This document shows positions 54,197 to 63,273 of a stretch of 64,000 bases of DNA, in pieces. Source of the stretch: Pyxidicoccus trucidator (GTDB lineage: Bacteria; Myxococcota; Myxococcia; Myxococcales; Myxococcaceae); contig NZ_JAAIXZ010000002.1 in assembly GCF_010894435.1 (NCBI RefSeq), forward strand, positions 434,001 through 498,000, given 5' to 3'. Every line of letters starts with the position of its first letter. Positions within the stretch are counted from its first letter, which is position 1. The position numbers and the translations under genes were made by a program. The notes under the pieces are model-generated. The model saw only the letters and a list, made by a program, of their open reading frames with translations, searched no databases and was not told the origin of the DNA.

Positions 54197-57100
54197 CTAC
54201 CTGCCCATGGAGCGCACCTTCCTCTCCCGGTGCATCCACGGAACCTGTGCTCGCTCTCCGTCGAACCACGCGACACCCTGCGTGTTGACCCATCCCGCCA
54301 GCTCAGAGTTCTCAACGAGGGCGTGCCTCTCCCCGTGAATCATCCATGCCAGCACCCACCCCGAAGCTTCGAGCCGCTCTGCGAGAGCGGGCAGCGAAGC
54401 GAAGACGGCATCGGGCCCACCTGCCAGAGCGAAGTTCCTGAAGAGCAATCGCCCATCCGGAAGCCGGTACCCGCTGGACTCCCGGTCTAACTGCAATTGC
54501 CACTGCTGAATGAGCCAGGGGGTGGGAAGGGTGATTATCCTTTCGTGTGTATCCATCTCAGCGAACAGGTGGGCGTAGGGCACGGGGAAATACTCATCCC
54601 AATCGATGCCTGGCTGGTTCGCGTGGATGAACCCCACAGCGAGTTCCCCCTTCAGCGCGCTCCAACGATCCAGGGGGAGCGCGTCCGCTCTGGGGATCTC
54701 CGGCCGCCCGATGCTTCGCAACCGCTCCTGCACCTGGGGCTTCTTCAAATCCTCGAGAAGCCGGCGCAGGCTCGATTTCTGGATCACCTGCGCCCTGCCC
54801 ATCCACCGGATATCCGCCACGAAATCCGGCTCCGCCCATTCGCCAGGCACCCATGGGCGCTCCCAGACCTGGAAGATGTTCGCGCGGATCCAGGGAGTGG
54901 CTGGTGAATCGCCTGCTTCAGGTGGAACCCGGTGCAGGAGCGTAGGGAACGCAGGCTCGACGTGCGGATTCTGGATCCAGGCTTGGATGGATGGCTTTGT
55001 CGGCTCGGGCCAGGGCTGTGAAGGCTCGCCACCATCCGGGGCAGTGGATTTGAAAGGCCTCTCGGCCCGCTTGGGAGGGACGAGCCATAGGGATGGTGCA
55101 GGCAGGTCTTTTCGCAAGTCCCTGGGGGTTTCATAGACCTTGGAGCCATCGCGCCGGTCTGCGCTCACATAGTAGTGGTCCGTCAGGAAGGCCTGCAGGG
55201 TTCTCCATCCAATCCACTGGTATTTCTTGCCGATTCGTTCGATTCGCCCCCCTGCATGGATTCTCACGTCCGAGTGCATTGCTTCTTCATCGAAGGAATT
55301 GAACCGTTGGGACGTCCAGCCGAGCTTCAAGCAGTTATGCGCGATGAACCGGCCCATCAACGCAATGTCGAAGGACTCTGCCTTGGCCGCGCCGCCCAAC
55401 AGTGCCTCGGACCTCCGATAGGGTCGTTCGGGTTCCGTTGAAGACGGCAGCGGGCGAGCGAAGAACCGCGCACCTCCAGAGTTTCCTCCCAGTTCATACA
55501 GGAAGAAGTCTCCGCTCGTGCAGGAACGGACGATGGCCCGATAGCCCCGGGATTCGTCCATGGCTCGGAGCTGCTCTATGGAGGGAACACTCCCCAGCTC
55601 CAGATGACTTGCATGGGGTGGGACAACTCGGGCGAGGTCAATCTCCCCGGGCTTCGTGACCGCGGCCGCACGCTCGACAATGGACCGGGCATAGTGCCGG
55701 ATGAAGAGGTGGCACCACCGCGGCCCTCCCTGCGGGAAGTGTTGCTGATACACGAGCCGGCCGATGCGGCTGACCCACGCCTGGTTCTTCTGAACCTCGA
55801 CTACGCCTAGAACAGCCCGAAGGGAGGATTCGACCACATAGGCGTCGTCTACCGGAGTCAGCGCGGGCAGGAAGTTCTCGACAATACCCGGACAGGCATT
55901 GAGGACACGGCAGAGCCCCCGGGTTGCCGCCTCACGCTGTCCGGTGTGTGAACTGGCGCAGGCCCACATGAGGACAAGCGCAAGGGGGGCGGCGACGTCG
56001 GGCTCTAGCTCCTTGAACCCGTACGCATCCGTCCATTGCGTCAGGATGGAAAGCGTCGCGCCCTCATCCTTCCAGGAGTTGGCGAGATGAACCGACCAGA
56101 GCGCGTCTCGGTCCCCGAGGGACTTCTGAGCAGATAGCCCTGGATGGAGGAACTTCGCCACCTGTAGCGGATGTCCAGGGATGAGAGAGAGCCGGATGTA
56201 GAAATCAACACGTTTTGAGAAGGTCCACGGGAGACATGCCTCCCATTGCTCCAGAAGCTTCCGGAGCTCCAGCGGAGACACTCCAAATTCCCGGTCCTGG
56301 TTGCGCCAGAGGAGACTGTCAAAGAACGCCATGGCCACCCGGCGCTTCGAGACCCCAGCCGGAGGAATGATTTCGACGAGCTCCTGGCCTGTCCTTCGAG
56401 GGATTTCCAGGGCAAGCGCCTTGAGGAGCCCAGGCGCGTTGTAGGGTGGGCTCCCAGGCGAGTCCGAGACGAGCGCATGGAGTTCGCCCCCTTGCGAGAA
56501 TGAATGGATGAGCCTCTTCTGTCCGATACGGCCCTCCGCGTCCGCCATGCGGCCGAGCAACCGGTCCGCCAGGAAGGTGTCCGAGAGCCGCTCAAAGGCA
56601 AACTGGAGAAAGTCATCATCCGGATTCGGACCGGGAACCTTCATCAGGATGTCGTTGGAGATGAAGAACGCGATGAGAGGTCGGCCGTGTGCGTACCGGT
56701 TGGCGATCTCCTCCGCACGGGCGCGGTCAATCGAGAGCGAGCCGCTCTCGAGCAGGGTGTCGGCGAGTTGATTGAGCGCTCTACGGATGGGGCTTTTCGC
56801 GGTCTCGTCAATTCCCAGCGCCGCATCTTCGAGCGCTGCACCCTCCAGGTGGTCGATGAGTCCATCCCGGACATCGAGCCAGGAAGGAAGCAGTCCGCGG
56901 ATGCGCCCGTGGCCCCGCATGCTCAGGCAGAGCAGCTTCAGGTAGAGGGGATTGCTGAGCTCGGGAATGATGGGAGGAGAGACGGGGGCTTCAAGTCCAT
57001 AGTGCGCGAAGAACCTGAGCAGCGCTTCGGCCTCGACCCCGGCGAATCCCCTGACCTCGCATTCGTTCCAGGCGGTGCGCCCTGCCTCGTCTTGAGGCGG

Positions 57101-58573
57101 TAGGGTACTCTTCAGGTAGTCGCTGCGTACCGAGAAGACCACTGCGATATTCGAGTACTTGCGGGCTTGTTCGAGCATGCCCGCGAGCTGTACCCGCCAG
57201 CGGCTCCGTGGCTGCGTCTCGTTGAGTGCATCGAAAGCGATGAGCGCCATGCACTGACGGCGCCGGGCTTCCGCCGAGAGCGTCGCGAGGAACTGGTCCG
57301 GCGTTGTGTCGCCAGCGATGCCCAGCCGGGCAAAGATTTCCTGCCACAGGTCGCCTGTACCCGTGAGCTGCTGTCCGAGCACGCCGACCGCGACACCTCC
57401 CTGCTGAACATGGCGGAGGACCTGATCGACCAGGGCATGGGTCTTCCCCTGTCCTGCCGAGCCATGGAGCAACAGGACCGGTGACTCCATCAAAGGGGCG
57501 TACTGCTCGACCAGGTCGAGCACCGAGCTGCATTGTATTGCCGCTGCCTGAAGGAGATACGTACGGTCGACAGAGGAACTCGCCGTATCGCCGGGGGGGC
57601 TGCTCCCTCTCGCCGCGCGGCCCTTCGCTCCCTTCTTCCTGCTCACCGTGTCCAGTCCCTCGATGCATCGCTTCTCCAAAGCCCTCAAGACGGCCTGAAT
57701 CCGCTCGAAGTCTGGAGGCGCCTCCCACGGCTCGAGCTGCCCGAGTGCGGTGGCTACACCCCGCAGGGCCTGCCTGCTCGACTCCAGCTCCTCCGTGTAG
57801 CGGACCAGGGCAAAGACTTCGCCCAGTGCGTCATCCAGTTCCTTGAGGGCCTGTGGCAGCCTCAGCACTGCATGGAACGCCTTCGCCAGTGGCGTTTCAA
57901 CGTGAACTTCCGGGGTGAAGCGGGGGCCCGCGTCCTTCGCGAGCCTCCTGGCGCTGTCCTGGAGCCATTGGTCGAATGGCTGCCGCAGCCAGGGAGCCTG
58001 CCTGTGGAGATAGGTGCGGAGGTGATGCTCCAACTGCTCCGCGAAGTCCCGTGTCGTCTTGAAGGTGTGAAAACCGCCGTGCTGTGAGCCGTCCAGTGCC
58101 TGCACCCATGAAGACTCGAAGAAGGCGTCTACCTTCTTCCTCTGGCGGGAGTCTGCCTTCGCGTTCGCCGGCCCCCGGTAGAGCAGTATGTACGGCTGAG
58201 CGCCCTGCGTCCGCTGGGCTTGCTTCCACGCCTGGTGGAACTCGTACTCGCTTCCAGATTCGAAGGCAGAGCCATCTTCCTTCTGGAACTTCTTTCGCGG
58301 CAGGGGCGTGCCCATGCGGCCGCGGAAGATGCCCACGCAGACATCGCAGTCCTGTGGGCGCTTCACTTCCAGGTCGACGGATTCCTGGGGCGGGCGAGTG
58401 GCCACCATGGGCACCGTGCGTCCCTGGGCATCCGAAGCCTCGACCCGAAGAATGAAGCGGTCTTGCAGGTACGGGTCGCGCAGGAGCTTCTGGACTACGC
58501 GTTCAGTCGCCCGTCGCTCGTGCACGCAGTCGCCAGGCGAGGAGAGGAACAGCGTCAGGGTGCGGAGGCCCAT
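54197..58573 (-). CDS. DUF4062-STAND/NACHT-like ATPase, large
   Basis: Protein of 1458 residues. DUF4062 domain at the start: LRTLTLFLSSPGDCVHERRA, DCDVCVGIFRGRMGTPLPRK and FESGSEYEFHQAWKQAQ. The P-loop VLLLHGSAGQGKTHALVDQV lies near residue 364, and Walker B CMALIAFDALNET near 440, with DALNE like many STAND ATPases. The C-terminal 700 residues are of unknown fold (PLALVLMWACASSHTGQREA, GWVLAWMIHGERHALVENSE), without clear repeats. GGAG lies nine bases before the ATG at 58573. Its DUF4062 resembles that of the next gene. It converges with the TIR-WD40 gene. Confidence 0.87.
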   Translation of the reverse strand: MGLRTLTLFLSSPGDCVHERRATERVVQKLLRDPYLQDRFILRVEASDAQGRTVPMVATRPPQESVDLEVKRPQDCDVCVGIFRGRMGTPLPRKKFQKEDGSAFESGSEYEFHQAWKQAQRTQGAQPYILLYRGPANAKADSRQRKKVDAFFESSWVQALDGSQHGGFHTFKTTRDFAEQLEHHLRTYLHRQAPWLRQPFDQWLQDSARRLAKDAGPRFTPEVHVETPLAKAFHAVLRLPQALKELDDALGEVFALVRYTEELESSRQALRGVATALGQLEPWEAPPDFERIQAVLRALEKRCIEGLDTVSRKKGAKGRAARGSSPPGDTASSSVDRTYLLQAAAIQCSSVLDLVEQYAPLMESPVLLLHGSAGQGKTHALVDQVLRHVQQGGVAVGVLGQQLTGTGDLWQEIFARLGIAGDTTPDQFLATLSAEARRRQCMALIAFDALNETQPRSRWRVQLAGMLEQARKYSNIAVVFSVRSDYLKSTLPPQDEAGRTAWNECEVRGFAGVEAEALLRFFAHYGLEAPVSPPIIPELSNPLYLKLLCLSMRGHGRIRGLLPSWLDVRDGLIDHLEGAALEDAALGIDETAKSPIRRALNQLADTLLESGSLSIDRARAEEIANRYAHGRPLIAFFISNDILMKVPGPNPDDDFLQFAFERLSDTFLADRLLGRMADAEGRIGQKRLIHSFSQGGELHALVSDSPGSPPYNAPGLLKALALEIPRRTGQELVEIIPPAGVSKRRVAMAFFDSLLWRNQDREFGVSPLELRKLLEQWEACLPWTFSKRVDFYIRLSLIPGHPLQVAKFLHPGLSAQKSLGDRDALWSVHLANSWKDEGATLSILTQWTDAYGFKELEPDVAAPLALVLMWACASSHTGQREAATRGLCRVLNACPGIVENFLPALTPVDDAYVVESSLRAVLGVVEVQKNQAWVSRIGRLVYQQHFPQGGPRWCHLFIRHYARSIVERAAAVTKPGEIDLARVVPPHASHLELGSVPSIEQLRAMDESRGYRAIVRSCTSGDFFLYELGGNSGGARFFARPLPSSTEPERPYRRSEALLGGAAKAESFDIALMGRFIAHNCLKLGWTSQRFNSFDEEAMHSDVRIHAGGRIERIGKKYQWIGWRTLQAFLTDHYYVSADRRDGSKVYETPRDLRKDLPAPSLWLVPPKRAERPFKSTAPDGGEPSQPWPEPTKPSIQAWIQNPHVEPAFPTLLHRVPPEAGDSPATPWIRANIFQVWERPWVPGEWAEPDFVADIRWMGRAQVIQKSSLRRLLEDLKKPQVQERLRSIGRPEIPRADALPLDRWSALKGELAVGFIHANQPGIDWDEYFPVPYAHLFAEMDTHERIITLPTPWLIQQWQLQLDRESSGYRLPDGRLLFRNFALAGGPDAVFASLPALAERLEASGWVLAWMIHGERHALVENSELAGWVNTQGVAWFDGERAQVPWMHRERKVRSMGR

Positions 58574-58686
58574 CGCGATGACTCCAGGAGCGGCGGAGGT
58601 GCCGCCGAAGCAGGTGGAGCGGGGAAGAACGGCATCCTCGTGCTGACCGAACGGAGCTCCGGCCCGCGGGGAAGCCCGGCGCGGCT

Positions 58687-61600
58687 TCAGCGTGCCGGGG
58701 CGCGCGACGTACGGCGCAGCCGGGTGAGTGCCTGGGCCGCCCACTCCCTGAGCCAGGGCGTGGGGTCCACCGCCGCCCGCTGTTCGAGGAGGGTGAGTGT
58801 CTCGGAGTGGTGAGGCCAGTGCAGGACCAGGCCATGCAGTGCCGCCTCACGGACGTGGTATGGGGCGTCGCGAGGCTCATCCTCCGGGCCCGGTGACTCG
58901 TCCCTCACCGCCGCATCGGTCAGCAGTACCCGGGTCTCTTCCCGGTCCGCGAAGTACTCGGCGAGCGCCAGCGCGACGATGGTGCGTGGGTACTTGTGCT
59001 CCTCCTCCCTCAGGCGCTCGGCCAGGAGTCGGAAGGTCTCCGGGTCTGCCCGGAACTGGCGGGCCAGTCCGCTCGCCGCGGATGCCCGGTCCAGGGCATG
59101 GGGGCCTCGTGCGGTCATCTCCCGGAGCAATTCTGCTGTCCCTTCGTGCCGGGGATAGTGGTCCGCCAACGCGTAGAGGGCCGCGTAGCGTACGCTTGCG
59201 TCCGTGTCCGAGCGCGCGAGCCGTGTCAGCCGGGAGTAGGTGCCTCCTTCTGGCCAACCCTGCGCAAGGGCGAATGGTGCGAGAACCCGCTGGCGGGGGT
59301 CCGAGTGGGACGACGCATAGTCCAGCACCGCGGCATGCACCTGAGAGTCACCTCTGCCGAGCGCGCCAATGCTGATTCCGAAGAGCTTGTCGTAGATATA
59401 CGAGTACCGCTGTGGCGCTCGCTGCTTCAGCAGCCTCGCCAGGTGGTGACGCTCGGGCCATGCGGTGCCGATCGACATGAGGTGCGGCACCACGTGCAGT
59501 TGCATGAAGTTGTAGAAGATGGGGACCGAGGCCATGTCCTTGTCGAACTCCATGCACAGGCCTTCGAGCAGGCGTGCCGCTGGAACAGCCATCTCCGCGG
59601 GCCGCTTGACCTCCCGCAGGCACTGCAGGGCCAGGGCGAGGTGCCACGGCGGCCGGCCCTTTGTGCGCTCCGCCGAGGCGTCGCCACACTCGGCGCAGAG
59701 GTACTCGATGATGTTCGCGGTGAAGGACGGGTCGATGACGCCCGCGATGAGCCGCAGGACCTCGTGCCAGGACTGGTCGCTCCAGTGCTGCCCATACACC
59801 TCGCGCTTGAGCTGCTCCGGGTCGAGCTTCCGCGTCTTCTCGAACTTGTGCGTGAGCGAGGCCGCGCAGAAGTACTCCAGGAAGCCCCGGTGGACGAAGC
59901 CATAGAGCCCCGCTCCGAAGGGCGAGATGATGAAGTTGCGTTCGTGGAGCTGCTGGATGATGGCCCGTGCCACCGGGGTTGCCTCCGTGGGCACCGCGCC
60001 GTACCGCGTCTGGACGTAGTCCTCGAACTCGTTCAGCAGGTCCTGCTTGTGGATGTAGTTCCCGGCGAGCCCGCGACTGGCCTGCATCTTGTACGCGAGC
60101 CTCCGCAGCATCTCCTTCTTGTCGTCCGCGTCGATGTACCTCACATGCAGTTGCTGGTTCCTCAGGAGCCGGTTCACGTCCCAGTGCTGGATGAGCACCG
60201 TCGCCGCATGCTCGTAGAGCTTCCAGCGCTCTCGGGGCAGCTCCTGGTTCTTGCCGATGATGGCCAGGATGGTGAGCAGCAGGGGATTGCCGGAGAGGGC
60301 GCGGATGGACGGAGACGCTTCGAGTGCCTCGGCGAGCCGCTGGGTGCGCTCGGCGGCCTCCTGCGACCGGTCGTACATGGCTCTTGAGAACCACGCATCG
60401 AGGAACTCCCGGGTCTGCTGCGGGGACAGGTCTTGAAGTGAGTAGTGGCGGAAGCCCGCATCGGTGAGGATCTTCCGCCGGTAGCCTACGTGCCGGCTCG
60501 TCACCAGGACTCGGGCCTGGGGATACTGGACCCCGAGGCCAGCAATCTCCCGCGCCACCTCATCGCGCTCCTCGGGCTGGAACACTTCATCCAGGCCGTC
60601 GAAGATGAACAGCACTCGGCCCTCTTCCTTCAGGTAGGAGCGCAGTGCCTGGGTGGACGGGTAGTAGCCCTCCATGGTCTTCAGCCGCTCAATGTAGTCG
60701 AAGAGCGTGGCACAGGGGCCCGTGGGCTGGCGCAGCGCCACGTAGCTCCGCAGCTCGATGAGGAGGGGGATGAATCTCTCGTAGGCCTTCCGCACCCGCT
60801 CGTCGCCCTGCTCGTCCACGAGCGACAGGAGGATGTAGCGGGCGAGGGTGGACTTGCCGGAGCCAGGGTCCCCCAGGAGGATGACCTGCTCGTTGACGGC
60901 CCGCGCCAGGGCGTCGAACACCGGGATGGGAGGCTGCTCGTAGTAGACCTCGCTGACGCGCCGGACCTCCTCCAGGGGGACCTCGCGGGGCAGGTCGTCC
61001 GGGTGCAGTTCTCCCTCGTTGCTCAAGCGCTGGAGCACCTCCTTGGGGATGTCGAGCGGGGGCGCGTTCTCCCGGACTCCAGCCTCCACGAAGACGGAGC
61101 GGAGCTGGATCTGGAGGTATTCCTCCCGTTCCGGCGGGGTGAGCCCTTCCAGGTCCAGCCGTTGATAGCGCTTGAGGGCCTCTCGCTGGTACACGGTGAG
61201 CTCCTGTCGCCATGAGGGCTCGGGGGGCGGCCGCGGGGCCTCCTGACCGCCGTCATCCAAGCGCTGGCGCAGGAAGCTCTCAAGGTTCTTCTTGAGGAGG
61301 GCGCTGAACGCCTCGGGCTCGGGATAGGCGTTGTAGCCACCCCGTAGTGAGCCGTCCGGGGCCGTGAAGCGGCCCAGGAACTTCTTTACCGCCGCGTACT
61401 GCGCGCGCTTCACGTCGAAGTCTGGGTCGTCGATGTCGAGCTGCGGCTTGTAGGTGCGGTGATAGACGAACACCGTCTTCTTCGCGCGCTGCGCATCCTC
61501 GAACTCCCACTCCGTTCCAGACGCGTACCGGGTGCCATCGGGACGCGCGTCCTGCTCTGGCAGCGGGGTGCCCAGGCGGCTCCAGAGGATGACGAGCGTG

Positions 61601-63096
61601 AGGTCACATTCCGAGGGCCTGGGCGAATACCGGTTGACCGTGCGCTGGGGTGTCTCTCCCGCTTCCATCGGCGTGGGTGCATTGGGGTCATCCCAGGCGA
61701 CCAGCTCCAGCGTGACCCTGCCTCGCAGCAAGGGCTCCTTCTGGAGCCGGTCCACCACTTCGCGTGCCATGCGCCGTTCATCTGTCACGTCACCGGGAGA
61801 AGAGAGGAACACCCGGAGGTGGAGTGGCCCGCGCTTCACCGCGGAGCCCCCTGCTTTCTTGCCGCGCGGAGTGCGCCTGGGAGTCTGGCGGGTGGGCGGT
61901 GATGCCGTCGCGGAGCGCAACACCGAGTCTACCGCTCGCTGGACCGCGGCTTTCGAGGCGTGCCACGGCGTCGGAGCCCGCGTCATGTCGTCGGAGGGGA
62001 ATGGGTCCTCTGGCGGCATCGCGAAGTTGGAGAACTCCTTGTCGCGAACGGTGACGTACTGCTCCCAGCTTTGCAGTTCCTTGAAACGCCAGATGGCGTC
62101 CTGCGCGACGTGGACTCTCCAGCCGCTGTCTTCGAGGAGCCCGGCGTCTCCCGAACCCCAGGGCTGGTGTTCGAGCATTCGGGCCAGGGGCAGCACCTTT
62201 TCGACGGGGCGCTGCATCCGGGCGGCGATCTGCTCGATGGTGAAGCTCGTCCCCGGTCCAGGGGCGGCGTCGAACCAGAGCTCCGCCACGGTTCGGACGA
62301 AGCGGACCGCCAGGGCAAGGCCCTCTTCATCCTCCACGAATGGCAGCGCATGTGCCGCCAGGATGATTCGGCGGGGCTGCTTGTAGCCACCGCGGGACTC
62401 GCGGATGAAGGCAGGGGTCAGCTCATCCACGAGGCTGGGAATGAAACCCAGCGTGCCTCGGTGCTGGAGGGTGAAGGGGACCAGCCTGGGCCACGTGCCC
62501 ATCTCGCGGAGCGAGGCGTATACCGTCCGCAGGAGCGCAAGGTGCGGCCCTCGTGGGTTCCGCTTCACCCGGCCGTGATGCACGGGCTGGGAGAGCCGCA
62601 GGTAGTCGTCGAGCGACAGCACGTGCTCGTACTTGACGCTCGCCAGGGTGGCTTGAAGATACGAGTTGCTTTCGGGGAGGGTTCCCACCGGTAACAGAAT
62701 CCAGCGGGCGAAGCGGGTGAGAAGCCGCGCCGCCCATCTCGCGTGCTCATCGTTCCCCCAGAGCGCCAGGAACTCCGTGCTCGTCACCTGTGCCTCGGGA
62801 TTCTTCGAGTCGTCGCCGAGGTCCGGGTGCTCGATGAAGCGCTGGGCGAGCAACCGCATCAGGTCAGGAAGCGGCGCCAGGACAGCCCGTACCTGGGGCA
62901 ACATGAGCAACGATTCGAAGGTCGTGCTCACGCTACTGCCGGTGACTGTCAGCCACGAAGTGCTCTCCGCGAGGGTATCGAGCTGTATTCCCTGCTGCTG
63001 GAGCCGGAGTTCCAGCCGCCCTCGCTGGGGCCAGTCGTCACGCTCGCGGACATTCGCCCAGAGGTGTTCCAGAACTGTCGCCTGCTCAGGAGTCAT
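58687..63096 (-). CDS. Winged-helix-like/DUF4062/NACHT ATPase with HEAT repeats
   Basis: Protein of 1469 residues in four parts. The first 400 residues form an unusual region (LRLQQQGIQLDTLAESTSWL, SFTIEQIAARMQRPVEKVLP, the latter winged-helix-like). A DUF4062 domain starts near residue 427 (RVFLSSPGDVTDERRMAREV, CDLTLVILWSRLGTPLPEQ). A NACHT ATPase follows with P-loop ILLGDPGSGKSTLARYILLS near 745 and Walker B VLFIFDGLDEVFQPEERDEV near 827. The C-terminus has HEAT-like repeats (SDTDASVRYAALYALADHYP, LDRASAASGLARQFRADPET). Bacterial NACHT proteins detect phage products. It lies 113 bases before the other DUF4062 gene on the same strand, so possible cotranscription. Confidence 0.9.
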   Translation of the reverse strand: MTPEQATVLEHLWANVRERDDWPQRGRLELRLQQQGIQLDTLAESTSWLTVTGSSVSTTFESLLMLPQVRAVLAPLPDLMRLLAQRFIEHPDLGDDSKNPEAQVTSTEFLALWGNDEHARWAARLLTRFARWILLPVGTLPESNSYLQATLASVKYEHVLSLDDYLRLSQPVHHGRVKRNPRGPHLALLRTVYASLREMGTWPRLVPFTLQHRGTLGFIPSLVDELTPAFIRESRGGYKQPRRIILAAHALPFVEDEEGLALAVRFVRTVAELWFDAAPGPGTSFTIEQIAARMQRPVEKVLPLARMLEHQPWGSGDAGLLEDSGWRVHVAQDAIWRFKELQSWEQYVTVRDKEFSNFAMPPEDPFPSDDMTRAPTPWHASKAAVQRAVDSVLRSATASPPTRQTPRRTPRGKKAGGSAVKRGPLHLRVFLSSPGDVTDERRMAREVVDRLQKEPLLRGRVTLELVAWDDPNAPTPMEAGETPQRTVNRYSPRPSECDLTLVILWSRLGTPLPEQDARPDGTRYASGTEWEFEDAQRAKKTVFVYHRTYKPQLDIDDPDFDVKRAQYAAVKKFLGRFTAPDGSLRGGYNAYPEPEAFSALLKKNLESFLRQRLDDGGQEAPRPPPEPSWRQELTVYQREALKRYQRLDLEGLTPPEREEYLQIQLRSVFVEAGVRENAPPLDIPKEVLQRLSNEGELHPDDLPREVPLEEVRRVSEVYYEQPPIPVFDALARAVNEQVILLGDPGSGKSTLARYILLSLVDEQGDERVRKAYERFIPLLIELRSYVALRQPTGPCATLFDYIERLKTMEGYYPSTQALRSYLKEEGRVLFIFDGLDEVFQPEERDEVAREIAGLGVQYPQARVLVTSRHVGYRRKILTDAGFRHYSLQDLSPQQTREFLDAWFSRAMYDRSQEAAERTQRLAEALEASPSIRALSGNPLLLTILAIIGKNQELPRERWKLYEHAATVLIQHWDVNRLLRNQQLHVRYIDADDKKEMLRRLAYKMQASRGLAGNYIHKQDLLNEFEDYVQTRYGAVPTEATPVARAIIQQLHERNFIISPFGAGLYGFVHRGFLEYFCAASLTHKFEKTRKLDPEQLKREVYGQHWSDQSWHEVLRLIAGVIDPSFTANIIEYLCAECGDASAERTKGRPPWHLALALQCLREVKRPAEMAVPAARLLEGLCMEFDKDMASVPIFYNFMQLHVVPHLMSIGTAWPERHHLARLLKQRAPQRYSYIYDKLFGISIGALGRGDSQVHAAVLDYASSHSDPRQRVLAPFALAQGWPEGGTYSRLTRLARSDTDASVRYAALYALADHYPRHEGTAELLREMTARGPHALDRASAASGLARQFRADPETFRLLAERLREEEHKYPRTIVALALAEYFADREETRVLLTDAAVRDESPGPEDEPRDAPYHVREAALHGLVLHWPHHSETLTLLEQRAAVDPTPWLREWAAQALTRLRRTSRAPAR

Positions 63097-63273
63097 CGCG
63101 ATGGTCCCCCTCTCTCGAGCTTGGGAGGGACGGAGATTAGCAAGAACATCCAGGCGTGCTTCGAACGCGTGCGCCAGGCGGTCCGCAGGCTCTCGTCCGG
63201 AAAAGGGCGCGGGTGATTTGACATCGCGCCTCGCCCGTTGTGAGGCTGGGCTCCTTTCGAGGGGGAACGCAAG

